64,000 nt of DNA, taken from assembly GCF_003590145.2 (NCBI RefSeq), contig NZ_CP060436.1, positions 3,426,501 through 3,490,500 of the forward strand. Direction: 5' to 3'. Below the pieces are notes generated by a model, which was not told the DNA's origin, did not search any database, and saw nothing but the letters and a program-made list of their open reading frames with translations. Made by a program: the position numbers and the translations under genes. The DNA is from Pseudooceanicola algae. GTDB lineage: Bacteria > Pseudomonadota > Alphaproteobacteria > Rhodobacterales > Rhodobacteraceae. Of this stretch, positions 36,801-45,303 are shown one piece after another. Numbering within the stretch: the stretch's first letter is position 1; every line of letters begins with the position of its first letter.

Positions 36801-37823
36801 ATGCGCTTTACTGTCAGGCTTCTGGCCGCAACCGCACTTGTCAGCGCCGGGCTGACCGGTGCTGCCGCCGCACAGGATTTTTCGCTCAAGTTCCAGTCAT
36901 CCGATCCGGCGGGCAACGCCAACTTCCTGCTTCAGCAAGAGTGGGCCAAAGACGTTGCCGCCAAGACCGATGGTCGCGTCGAGGTCGATCTGCTGCCCGT
37001 CGAGACAATTGTCGCACATACCGAATCTCAGGACGCAGTGGCGGCTGGGATCATTGATGGCCACGTGACCGACACCTCGTATTTCGCGGGCAAGGAACCG
37101 GCCTTCGGCCTGATTGCCAACCCCGTCGGGGCCTGGTCCGACCCGCAACAGATGTTCGACTTCATGGAGAATGGGGGCGGCAACGAGCTGATGAACGAAA
37201 TGCTTGAACCCTACGGCTTGCACTTCATCGGCGCGACGACGCCCGGTCTTGAGGCGCTTTTGTCGAAGGTGCCGCTTGACGGCGTGGATGACCTGAAGGG
37301 ACTAAAGATGCGTGCGCCTGAAGGTATGGTGCAAAAAGTCTTTGCCGCGGCCGGGGCGTCTCCGGTCAACCTGCCTGGCTCCGAGGTTTTCACCTCGCTC
37401 GACAAGGGTGTGATCGACGCGGCGGATTATACCGTCTTCTCGACCAATCACGCGCAAGGCATGCATGACGTGGCGAACCACCCGGTCTATCCCGGCTTCC
37501 ATTCCATGCCGCTGGTCGAGGTTTCGATCAACAAAGGTGTTTGGGATTCGATGCCCGAGGATATCCAGTCCGCATTGGTGGAATCCGTGAAAGACTTCCG
37601 GCAGCTACAGGTATCGACCCTGGCGGAAAGTGACCTGGCCGCGGTCGAAGAAGCCAAGGCCAACGCCGACATCACCGTGCATAATTGGTCCGAAGCAGAG
37701 CGCGCCAAGTTCCGAGCCTTTGCCAAGACCGAATGGGAAGAGGCGGCCGAAGCTTCCGACGCGTCCCGCAAGGTCTATGACACGCTGATCGCCTATCTCA
37801 AAGAAAACGGGCTGCTTCAGTAA
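36801..37823 (+). CDS. dctP: TRAP transporter substrate-binding protein, DctP family
   Basis: A 340-residue periplasmic binding protein. The signal peptide ends GAAAAQ before DFSLKFQSSDPAGN. The DctP hallmark Arg is in LKGLKMRAPEGMVQKVFAAAG, and VIDAADYTVFSTNHAQGMHD follows. GGGAGGA is the ribosome-binding site. Operon context (dehydratase, truncated kdgK) points to a sugar acid such as gluconate, galactonate or xylonate as ligand. Confidence 0.93.
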   Translation: MRFTVRLLAATALVSAGLTGAAAAQDFSLKFQSSDPAGNANFLLQQEWAKDVAAKTDGRVEVDLLPVETIVAHTESQDAVAAGIIDGHVTDTSYFAGKEPAFGLIANPVGAWSDPQQMFDFMENGGGNELMNEMLEPYGLHFIGATTPGLEALLSKVPLDGVDDLKGLKMRAPEGMVQKVFAAAGASPVNLPGSEVFTSLDKGVIDAADYTVFSTNHAQGMHDVANHPVYPGFHSMPLVEVSINKGVWDSMPEDIQSALVESVKDFRQLQVSTLAESDLAAVEEAKANADITVHNWSEAERAKFRAFAKTEWEEAAEASDASRKVYDTLIAYLKENGLLQ

Positions 37824-37838
37824 GCGGCCTTTTCATTC

Positions 37839-37865
37839 ACCCTTCCGGAGAGTCCGGAGGGGTGT
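37839..37865 (+). terminator. Hairpin between dctP and dctQ
   Basis: CACCCTTCCGGA/TCCGGAGGGGTG, a 12-bp stem with one G-T pair and a GAG loop, starts 15 bases after the dctP stop. It is followed by GTTCGCTC, not a T-run. Confidence 0.6.
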
Positions 37866-37883
37866 TCGCTCGGGGAGGGGCAA

Positions 37884-38459
37884 ATGCAGGACAGTATCGA
37901 TCTCAATGGCACGGCAAGCGCACCCGTGGATATCGACGCACCCAAAGGGGCGATCTCCGAGGCAGGGCTGCTGGGGCGCGGCATCGACTGGGTCGGCATC
38001 CTCTTCGCCTTTGCCATTCTCGCTTCTGCCGCGATCCTCGGGATCGAGGTGGTCTTGCGCTACGTTTTCAATGCGCCGACGATCTGGGCGCATGAGACGG
38101 TGATTTTTCTGAACGCCACCGCTTTTGTTTACGGTGGGCTTTATGTGGTGTCGCGGGACGCGCATATCCGCGTGGTCCTGATCTACGACTATCTGTCCCG
38201 ACCATGGCGACGGGTGTTTGATGTGGTGATTTCGCTGATCTGCCTCGTGGCGACGGCCTTCTTCGGCTGGGCCGCCTGGCAAAGCCTTGTCCGTGCGGTC
38301 TGGACGCCGACCGGCGCGATCCGGCTGGAAAGCAGCGGCAGCGCATGGGACCCACCTACGCCCGGGATGCTGAAGATCTTTCTCTTTACAATTCTCGTGG
38401 TCATGGCTGTGCAGTTTGCCGTGCTGACTTGGAACTACATGACAAGGCCGGACCGGTGA
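37884..38459 (+). CDS. dctQ: TRAP transporter small permease, DctQ
   Basis: A 191-residue protein with four helices (ILFAFAILASAAILGIEVVL, FLNATAFVYGGLYVV, VFDVVISLICLVATAFFGWA, IFLFTILVVMAVQFAVL). The loop WAHETVIFLN and SRDAHIRV fit the DctQ family. Its stop overlaps the dctM start (TGATG). Confidence 0.92.
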   Translation: MQDSIDLNGTASAPVDIDAPKGAISEAGLLGRGIDWVGILFAFAILASAAILGIEVVLRYVFNAPTIWAHETVIFLNATAFVYGGLYVVSRDAHIRVVLIYDYLSRPWRRVFDVVISLICLVATAFFGWAAWQSLVRAVWTPTGAIRLESSGSAWDPPTPGMLKIFLFTILVVMAVQFAVLTWNYMTRPDR

Positions 38460-39784
38460 TGGACCTTCTCACAGTGCTGTTCGACTTCAAGGCGATGGGG
38501 ATCGAAGTGGCGACAGGGGCGATGTTCGTCGCCTTGTTCCTCCTGCTGATCACCGGCATGCCGCTGGCTTTCGTGACCCTGCTCGTGGCGCTGATTTTCG
38601 CGCTTGGATGGTTCGGCCCGATGGCCGTGCCACTGATCACCAGCCGGATCTTCAGCTTCGTCAACTCCTTCGTTTTCGTGTCGGTGCCGATGTTCGTCTT
38701 GATGGCAGCGATCCTGGACCGGTCGGGCATTGCGCGCGATCTGTTTGACGCGATGCGGGTCGTCGGCGGCCGTCTGCGGGGCGGCATCGCGATCCAGACC
38801 CTGCTGGTCGCCGTGGTACTGGCCGCGATGTCCGGCATCATCGGGGGCGAGGTCGTGCTGCTGGGGCTCCTGGCGCTGCCGCAAATGCTGCGGCTTGGCT
38901 ATGACAGGCGCCTGGCCATCGGCGTCTGTTGCGCGGGCGGCGCATTGGGCACGATGGTCCCGCCGTCGATCGTCTTGATTATCTATGGGCTGACGGCGTC
39001 GGTCTCTATCGGTGATCTGTTCACCGCTTCGTTCCTGCCCGGTCTGATGCTGGCAAGCTTCTATATCACCTACGTATTGGTGCGGGCCTATATCAACCCC
39101 GACATCGCGCCTATCCCAGAGCCGGACGAGACATCGGCTGCCGAAAAAATGCGTCTTCTCAAGGGGTTGATTCTGCCGATCATGGTTGTGATCTTTGTGC
39201 TGGGGTCGATCTATGGCGGCATTGCCTCTGTGACCGAAGCCTCTGCCATCGGGGTCATCGGCGTCACGCTGTCCACGATGATCCGCGGCGAATTCACCTT
39301 CGAACTGATGGTCGGCGCGGCCAAGCGTACCCTGGCGACCGTCGGGATGATCGTCTGGATCGGGATCGGCGCCTCGGCGCTGGTCGGGGTCTTCAATCTG
39401 ATGGGCGGCATCACCTTCGTGTCCAACCTGATCACCGGTGTGTCCGACAACCCCACCGTGATCGTATTGTTCATGATGGCCATCCTCTTTGTGCTGGGCA
39501 TGTTCCTCGACTGGGTCGGGATCGCATTGCTGACCATGCCGATCTTTGTCCCGATCATCCGCGATCTTGGCCTTGATCCTGTGTGGTTCGGTGTTGTCTT
39601 CGCGATGAACATGCAGGTCAGCTTTCTGTCGCCGCCCTTTGGTCCCGCCGCCTTCTATTTGAAGTCGGTCACGCCGCCCGATATCTCTTTGGGTGAGATC
39701 TTCCGCTCCCTTCTTCCCTTCATTGCCCTTCAAATCCTCGCGCTTGGTATTCTCATTGCCTTCCCAGGCGTGACCGGCCGCTGA
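38459..39784 (+). CDS. dctM: TRAP transporter large permease, DctM
   Basis: A 441-residue membrane protein, about 12 helices, with [20 protein letters not shown] and [14 protein letters not shown], the conserved DctM segments, and [14 protein letters not shown] near the end. The start ATG shares one base with the dctQ stop. It is 10 bp ahead of the dehydratase gene. Confidence 0.94.
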   Translation: MDLLTVLFDFKAMGIEVATGAMFVALFLLLITGMPLAFVTLLVALIFALGWFGPMAVPLITSRIFSFVNSFVFVSVPMFVLMAAILDRSGIARDLFDAMRVVGGRLRGGIAIQTLLVAVVLAAMSGIIGGEVVLLGLLALPQMLRLGYDRRLAIGVCCAGGALGTMVPPSIVLIIYGLTASVSIGDLFTASFLPGLMLASFYITYVLVRAYINPDIAPIPEPDETSAAEKMRLLKGLILPIMVVIFVLGSIYGGIASVTEASAIGVIGVTLSTMIRGEFTFELMVGAAKRTLATVGMIVWIGIGASALVGVFNLMGGITFVSNLITGVSDNPTVIVLFMMAILFVLGMFLDWVGIALLTMPIFVPIIRDLGLDPVWFGVVFAMNMQVSFLSPPFGPAAFYLKSVTPPDISLGEIFRSLLPFIALQILALGILIAFPGVTGR

Positions 39785-39794
39785 AAGACAGAAC

Positions 39795-41579
39795 ATGACC
39801 GACACCAAATCTTTGCGCTCCCGTAAGTGGTTCGACAATCTGGACGATCCGGAGATGACCGCGCTTTATATCGAGCGATACCTGAACTACGGGCTCACGC
39901 TTGAGGAACTGCGCTCGGGCAAGCCGGTGATTGGTATCGCGCAAACCGGCAGCGACCTGAGCCCTTGCAACCGGCACCATATCGAGCTGGCAAAAAGAAC
40001 ACGCGACGGGATCATCGCCGCCGGGGGTATCCCGATGGAAATCCCGGTGCATCCGATACAGGAAACCGGCAAGCGCCCTACGGCGATGCTGGACCGCAAC
40101 CTTGCCTATCTCAGCCTGGTCGAAAGCCTCTATGGCTATCCGATCGACGGCGTCGTCCTGACCATCGGCTGTGACAAGACCACGCCTGCGCTGCTGATGG
40201 CGGCGGCGACGGTGGGGATGCCTGCCCTGGCCTTCTCTGTCGGGCCGATGCTGAACGGCTGGCATCGCGGTGAACGTGCGGGTTCGGGATCGGTGATCTG
40301 GCAGGCGCGGCAAGAGCTCGCGGCAGGCGCGATCGACGCTGAAGAATTTCTTGAGATCGCCGCCTCTTCCGCCCCTTCGGTCGGCTTCTGCAACACGATG
40401 GGCACCGCGTCGACGATGAACTCGCTGTCCGAAGCATTGGGCATGCAGTTGCCCGGCGTCGCATCGATCCCGGCACCCTACCGCGAACGCGGGCAGGCCG
40501 CCTGGTATACCGGACAGCGGATCGTTGATATGGTTCGCGAAGACCTGCGTCCGGCTAAGATCATGACCCGTGAAGCCTTCAAGAACGCAATCGTCGTCAA
40601 TTCCGCGCTTGGCGGGTCGACCAACGCCCCAATCCACCTGAACGCCATCGCGGCGCATCTGGGGATTGCGCTGAGCAATGGCGATTGGGAGGAAATCGGC
40701 CACGCCGTGCCATTGCTGGTCAACATGCAGCCGGTCGGCACCTATCTGGGCGAAGACTTCCACCGGGCAGGCGGCACCGCCGCTGTGATCGGGGAATTGT
40801 TGCGGGCAGGCCTTCTGCCACATCCTGATGCGTTGAGCGTGACCGGACAGACGATCGCCGACCTTTACGCCGACATGCCGATCCTGGATGACGATGTGAT
40901 CCGCCGTGCGGCGGCACCGCTGAAACCCAATGCGGGTTTTCTGAACATGAGCGGCAACCTGTTCGACAGCGCCCTGATGAAAACCTCGGCGATTGATGAG
41001 GGCTTTCGGGCGCGTTACTTCTCGAACGCGGAAGAGACCTTTGAGGGCCGTGTCGCGGTGTTCGACGGGCCAGAGGATTTTCACGCCCGCATTGATGACC
41101 CGGCCTTGGGTCTGACCGACGACAGCGTACTGGTGATGCGCGGCGCAGGGCCAAAGGGCTACCCCGGCGGGGCCGAGGTCGTGAACATGCGCCCTCCAAG
41201 TTACCTGATCAAACAGGGTATCCGGGCCTTGCCCTGCATTGGGGATGGCCGGCAATCGGGGACCTCCGGCTCGGCGTCGATCCTCAATGCCTCGCCCGAA
41301 GCTGCGGATGGCGGCGGGCTCGCGATCCTGAAAGACGGTGACCCGATCCGCATCGACCTTAAACAGCGCCGCGTCGACGTGTTGCTGGAGGAAGCCGAGA
41401 TTGCCGCGCGCCGCGCAGCCCTCGATGCCGCAGGAGGCTATGCGCAACCAGACAGCCAGTCCCCCTGGCAAGAGATCTTCCGCGAGAAAGTACGCCCATT
41501 CTCGGAAGGTATGGTTTTTGAAGGTGCCACCGAATACCGCGACATCACAAACCGCAGCTTGCCGCGCAACAATCACTGA
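39795..41579 (+). CDS. IlvD/Edd-family sugar-acid dehydratase
   Basis: A 594-residue Fe-S dehydratase of the IlvD/Edd family. Iron-sulphur cysteines lie in [18 protein letters not shown] and [30 protein letters not shown] and [16 protein letters not shown] are further family motifs. The pattern is closest to pentonate/hexonate dehydratases (D-xylonate, L-arabonate, D-fuconate types) rather than to biosynthetic IlvD. It would dehydrate the acid imported by DctPQM to a 2-keto-3-deoxy acid. The following kdgK-like kinase is truncated. Confidence 0.92.
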   Translation: MTDTKSLRSRKWFDNLDDPEMTALYIERYLNYGLTLEELRSGKPVIGIAQTGSDLSPCNRHHIELAKRTRDGIIAAGGIPMEIPVHPIQETGKRPTAMLDRNLAYLSLVESLYGYPIDGVVLTIGCDKTTPALLMAAATVGMPALAFSVGPMLNGWHRGERAGSGSVIWQARQELAAGAIDAEEFLEIAASSAPSVGFCNTMGTASTMNSLSEALGMQLPGVASIPAPYRERGQAAWYTGQRIVDMVREDLRPAKIMTREAFKNAIVVNSALGGSTNAPIHLNAIAAHLGIALSNGDWEEIGHAVPLLVNMQPVGTYLGEDFHRAGGTAAVIGELLRAGLLPHPDALSVTGQTIADLYADMPILDDDVIRRAAAPLKPNAGFLNMSGNLFDSALMKTSAIDEGFRARYFSNAEETFEGRVAVFDGPEDFHARIDDPALGLTDDSVLVMRGAGPKGYPGGAEVVNMRPPSYLIKQGIRALPCIGDGRQSGTSGSASILNASPEAADGGGLAILKDGDPIRIDLKQRRVDVLLEEAEIAARRAALDAAGGYAQPDSQSPWQEIFREKVRPFSEGMVFEGATEYRDITNRSLPRNNH

Positions 41580-41583
41580 CCCC

Positions 41584-41640
41584 ATGCGCGAATGCGGTAT
41601 CATCTGCATAGGGGAACCGCTGATCGAGCTCAACGAGGGG
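41584..41640 (+). pseudogene. kdgK: Start of a 2-keto-3-deoxygluconate kinase gene, cut off
   Basis: Four bases after the dehydratase stop an ATG begins MRECGIICIGEPLIELNEG, the N-terminus of PfkB-type KDG kinases (I-C-I-G-E-P/x-L-x-E). After about 19 codons similarity ends (around 41638) and the sequence changes into an unrelated scar. The pathway enzyme expected after the dehydratase has therefore been lost here. Confidence 0.65.
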
Positions 41641-41735
41641 TGCAATGATATCAGGGGGGTGGCGGTGACCTGCCTTGCTGCGCAATGTAGCGGGGACCGG
41701 ACTTCCCCTGTCTTCAGGCTCGTTTAACCCACGGC

Positions 41736-41779
41736 CTTCATGATCGGGTATGCCGCGTGCGGTATATCCGATCATGAAG
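41736..41779. repeat. 21-bp near-perfect inverted repeat
   Basis: CTTCATGATCGGGTATGCCGC (41736-41756) is followed, after 2 bases, by its inverse with two transitions (41759-41779). In RNA both mismatches become G-U pairs, so a 21-bp hairpin can form. It lies in the scar after the truncated kdgK and may now terminate the operon or be a transposon end. Confidence 0.6.
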
Positions 41780-41865
41780 ACAATGCGGAGTTGAACCCCG
41801 GCATTCAAGGGCCCCGTTACAGGCTGGCCAGTTCGTCGTTTTGTCGGTTGCGGGGGGGGGGTGCC

Positions 41866-41912
41866 CATGCCTGCCAGCTACAATGCTGAATTCACGAGAT
41901 GAATCCGTCACG
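41866..41912 (-). pseudogene. IS5 end remnant at the 3' end of the Hint gene
   Basis: CAGCTACAATGCTGAATTC and the following ACGAGATGAATCC are nearly identical to the left end of IS5 copy 3 (56995-57030). Only about 45 bp remain. The stop codon of the neighbouring Hint gene lies inside it, so the last few codons of that gene come from the remnant. Confidence 0.6.
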
Positions 41913-43275
41913 TGCTTTGTAAAGCAGGCTCCTTTGATGCCTCAAATCCCGTCGTTTTCTCTGCGTTCATCACGCGCTTTTGGTGTTGCCGGATCTTTCC
42001 AGGCGCGAAAAACTCATTGCGCTTGGCACCCGCATTTTTCAGGATTGCAAAGGCATCCTTCTTTTTGAGCAAGGAATACTTCGTATCCGCTCCCGATTTG
42101 AACCGGCGCGCGTACTCCGGAATCAATTGCTCAATTTCAGACCGCGTTCCAGGGTTCAAGCTTCGGGCGGTATAGGGACCGATATACATGCTCTCGGTTG
42201 GGAGGTTCTCGGCCCAGATCACCTCATGATTTTCCAGCAGGATATGGTAGTAGGTCACCTCGGCGGGTTTCCTGACAACATCGATACCTGGAAGGTCCGT
42301 CATGTGTTTTGCTGCCAATAAACCGAACGGAGCCTCGGATACGCTGTGTATTGAATGCCCGTTGACGAAAATCCGGTGTTGCGGAGAAACTTCCAGATCT
42401 CGCTCGGGGAAACCTGTCCCAAGCGCGTCTCTCCCTATCCGGATAGGCCACATATTCGGCAATAGATCGAGAGCATACGCATCCAACGTGCTACAGCCGA
42501 CCCAAACAATTGGCGCCAGGCTGCCGTCATAAGTGCGCAACAACATCCCCTTCCGAAGGCTTTCTACCGGCAGATATCCATCTATGGTGAGAATGCGCGT
42601 TCCAGAGCCGAAGCAAACGATAATACCGGGGTAGGTGAAATCTCCCCCCGACAAGTAGGTGCCCTCACTGGCCGAGAAGATAGCATAGTCAGCTGGCGAC
42701 ATTTCAATATGCGCATAGACGTTTTGGTCAAGCGCCCCGCCGAAACCGGTGCCGTATTCCAACGTCAATACCTCGGTTACGGCATTGTAGCTGGAACCTG
42801 CCCAGGATTCACCACCAAGATCCAGCTCATCACCGGCCTGCATTCCAGTAACGTTGAAATTGATCGCGCCGAGCACGGAAAGACCCGGTGGGTCATACTC
42901 GAACCGTCCGACCGTCGCACCAGAGAAATCGACATGATAACTGCTCAGCAAATTCGTGATGCCGCTCCCGACACTCAATCCGGAGCCATCCAGAATGATT
43001 TCTCCATCGTCAACTATATTGAATGTAAAGGCGTCCAGCGCAGATATATTCAGGAGACCCTGGTCAAGCGTAAGGCTTCCACCATTCTGGGCCTGAAACG
43101 TTGGAGACGAAGCAAGTTCAACGCCCAGAATAGACTGAATGGAGACGTTCACATTGTCCACGATCAGAGTGTGATCCCCCAACGCGGTAATGTTCAGGAG
43201 ATCTCCATCATTCGCATCGGACTCGGATATGGTTGTTGTCCCACCGCCAGCAAGATTAACGTCAACGACAGCCAT
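41908..43275 (-). CDS. Hint-domain protein with beta-rich N-terminal region
   Basis: A 455-residue protein. Residues 1-215 are Ser/Thr/Gly/Asp-rich and beta-like (repeats of the type LNISALDAFTFNIVDDGEII), resembling secreted adhesin or glycan-type modules, with no signal peptide. A Hint (hedgehog/intein) domain follows: catalytic Cys221 in VCFGSGTRILT, block B VSPQHRIFVNG, and the later LLENHEVIWAENLPTESMY. Hint domains self-cleave or transfer their N-terminal partner. RBS AGAGGGG precedes ATG 43275. The C-terminus runs into an IS remnant, so the native end may be lost. Confidence 0.85.
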   Translation of the reverse strand: MAVVDVNLAGGGTTTISESDANDGDLLNITALGDHTLIVDNVNVSIQSILGVELASSPTFQAQNGGSLTLDQGLLNISALDAFTFNIVDDGEIILDGSGLSVGSGITNLLSSYHVDFSGATVGRFEYDPPGLSVLGAINFNVTGMQAGDELDLGGESWAGSSYNAVTEVLTLEYGTGFGGALDQNVYAHIEMSPADYAIFSASEGTYLSGGDFTYPGIIVCFGSGTRILTIDGYLPVESLRKGMLLRTYDGSLAPIVWVGCSTLDAYALDLLPNMWPIRIGRDALGTGFPERDLEVSPQHRIFVNGHSIHSVSEAPFGLLAAKHMTDLPGIDVVRKPAEVTYYHILLENHEVIWAENLPTESMYIGPYTARSLNPGTRSEIEQLIPEYARRFKSGADTKYSLLKKKDAFAILKNAGAKRNEFFAPGKIRQHQKRVMNAEKTTGFEASKEPALQST

Positions 43276-44064
43276 GGCGCCCCTCTTTCCCGACCTGATA
43301 CTCGGCAAGTCGATTACGAAAAAATCTCCGGTCCGATTGCTGGCACGCAAACGAATTGAGTTGGACGTTCAGGAACGTGGAGCCATTCCAGAACGGATTA
43401 CTTGGGGTTTCCTTTTTCAGCGTCAGTCAAACCCATTAACCAACAGTACCCAGATAGATTTTTTCATGTCAACATTTCTGCGCAACCGAAACGGCAGTCA
43501 GCCACCATATTTGTGGGTCTCCGGCCCTCGGTGGCGATGAGAAAAATGTTAGAAAAGTCAAATTTTTGGGCTGTGATACTGGTCATTTATTCTTTTAACT
43601 TAAGGGTTTGAGGCGGGGAGGGTCCCAGAATCCCGTGATCTCCAAGCACTTTGCCTAAGCACCCACCACCACCCATGGTGGTAGTTCAAGAAACCTTCCG
43701 AGAGACTTCCAAATTTAACAAATCGTTACTCATATCTATTTGGATCCTGCCAAATTATGACATCACTGACGCTCATAGGTGAATGGCTTAGACTGATATA
43801 TCACTGCTCATTACTCAGTGATTCTGAAAATCTGGGCCGATGACTGGTATTGCCTGTAGACTCCCCATTGGACTCGTGAAAGCATATCAGAGCTGAAGTA
43901 ATAAATTATGGTCCGACATGGCAGCCGGTAGAAGGTGGTGTCTAATAACGAAATTTTGCCTTCGAATACCTCAAGTCCAGAGGGGATTCACTGAGTTCGG
44001 CACCCGGCGGTATCCTTTTGTTGCATGTCTTGCAACGTCCACCTTTTAGTCGAGTGGAGTGGCG
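43276..44064. other. AT-rich non-coding island between the two Hint genes
   Basis: A 789-bp stretch of clearly lower GC than the window average, without a gene I can support. It includes promoters for the divergent Hint genes. A short CCACC-ACCCAT-GGTGG hairpin lies near 43665. It looks like acquired DNA or a long regulatory region. Confidence 0.5.
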
Positions 44065-44673
44065 ATGGCTTTTCATCCTAAAACATCTGTCAAAACATCT
44101 AGAGGAGAGGTGTCATTAGAAGATCTTCAGCGCGGAGATCTTGTGATGACCATGGATAGTGGCTATCAACCAGTACAATGGTGCGGGCCTTTAGACAGGA
44201 CATGCAGCGACTTCATATTCATTGGTAAGGACGCCTTTGCGAGGTCTCAACCGGAACGTGGGTTGTTGGTCACACGGAGCCATCGCCTGCATTGGAGTCT
44301 TTTGGGGTGTCCGAAATCTGTACTTGATAAGGAAATATTCATTCCAGCCTGGCGCTTATCAAGCTTCCCTGGCTGTGAGAGTATATCTTGCACGATGGGG
44401 CATCGGATTTACGACATATGCTTGCCCAGACATGAAGTGATCTTTGCGAACGGTCTTCCTGTCGAGCATTCCTATGTCGGGACCGAGATCACAGAGGCTG
44501 ACCAAGGTGCTGCCGGCCTGCCTGATCACCGCAAATTCATACTGAACCGGCCCTTGCCGGAGGAAACCGCCCGGAAATGCATGGCAGATTCCCTACCTCA
44601 GGTGACTGGTGCCCCATACGAATGGCGGAAGGGGGGGCAACTAACGGTTGCTGCTGTAGGTAAAGAATGGTGA
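44065..44673 (+). CDS. Stand-alone Hint-fold protein lacking the catalytic cysteine
   Basis: A 202-residue protein that aligns over its length with the Hint domain of the neighbour: AFHPKTSVKTSRGEVSLEDL and GDLVMTMDSGYQPVQWCG (block A), LLVTRSHRLHWSL (block B), ICLPRHEVIFANGLPVEHSY (C-terminal blocks). At the position of the catalytic Cys (C-F-x-P-G-T) it has Ala (A-F-H-P-K-T), directly after the start Met. So it should not self-splice by the usual route. RBS GGAG is 5 bases from ATG 44065. Base composition is lower in GC than flanking operons. Confidence 0.8.
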   Translation: MAFHPKTSVKTSRGEVSLEDLQRGDLVMTMDSGYQPVQWCGPLDRTCSDFIFIGKDAFARSQPERGLLVTRSHRLHWSLLGCPKSVLDKEIFIPAWRLSSFPGCESISCTMGHRIYDICLPRHEVIFANGLPVEHSYVGTEITEADQGAAGLPDHRKFILNRPLPEETARKCMADSLPQVTGAPYEWRKGGQLTVAAVGKEW

Positions 44674-44737
44674 TAGGTAAGCTTGGGTGCCGTATCGATA
44701 ATATCTGAGTAGGAACACTTGTGGAAAGGAAGCCATT

Positions 44738-45037
44738 ATGTCGTCCAAATTCTTGTGTGCCTGTACCCTTGCACTGACCTTTTCCCTGTCCCCAGGAACG
44801 ATGCTGGCTGAGACCGTCTATCCTGTACTCGCCTCTTGTTACCGAGGGCCGTGGGAAGACGTCATCTGGGATAAGGCAAACCCCGAATTCATGGAAACCC
44901 TTATGCAGAATGGTATTACGCCTGACGCCGCTGAAGAAATCGGCGAACGCGTTTGCCGGGATCCGGCATTGGTGGGAAAACCGGACCTTATCATCGATCG
45001 AACCCGTGAATTGATGCGGCTGGCCTCAGGCGCCTGA
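44738..45037 (+). CDS. Small secreted protein, unknown function
   Basis: A 99-residue protein with a signal peptide (MSSKFLCACTLALTFSLSPG, cleavage near TMLAE) and a mature part of about 75 residues with two Cys (ASCYRG, ERVCRD), likely a disulphide. AGGAAG lies 7 bases before the ATG. It lies 64 bp after the Hint-fold gene in the same direction and may be co-transcribed. No family recognised. Confidence 0.7.
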   Translation: MSSKFLCACTLALTFSLSPGTMLAETVYPVLASCYRGPWEDVIWDKANPEFMETLMQNGITPDAAEEIGERVCRDPALVGKPDLIIDRTRELMRLASGA

Positions 45038-45303
45038 GAGAAGAAACACCTGGGCCTTGCTGGATAGTATGAGCCATCGGGGTCATTGCGGCCTTCTGGT
45101 CAAGGCGGCGATCGTCATATGTGTCACCTACGACCAAGGCGAAGCCGCAGCGGCGGGGCTCGCAGTCTGCCTGTGCCTGGTCGCCTTCCGAAGGGGCCAG
45201 GCTCGCCAATCTCAGACGTGTCACCGCTCGTTTTCGTGCGATGAACTTCGCCGAAACGCGGAAAACGTTGGCTCCGGTGCCTGATCCGAGATTAAGGACA
45301 ATA
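45038..45303. other. Convergent gap after the secreted protein and M20 genes
   Basis: A 266-bp stretch between convergent genes. On the minus strand a frame reads DIVLNLGSGTGANVFRVSAK, which resembles the SAM-binding loop of a class I methyltransferase, but no start or further motif supports a gene. I treat it as a possible remnant. Confidence 0.25.

Noticed and set aside
38435-39838. 467-residue frame on the minus strand opposite dctM
   Set aside because: Charged, His/Asp/Arg-rich shadow of a membrane protein gene; no motifs.
39753-41645. 630-residue frame opposite the IlvD/Edd dehydratase
   Set aside because: The plus-strand gene has all Fe-S cysteine motifs and operon spacing; the opposite frame has none.
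45057-45303. Methyltransferase gene suggested by NLGSGTGAN on the minus strand
   Set aside because: Only one motif-like stretch, no start and no further family blocks; kept as a note under the gap entry.
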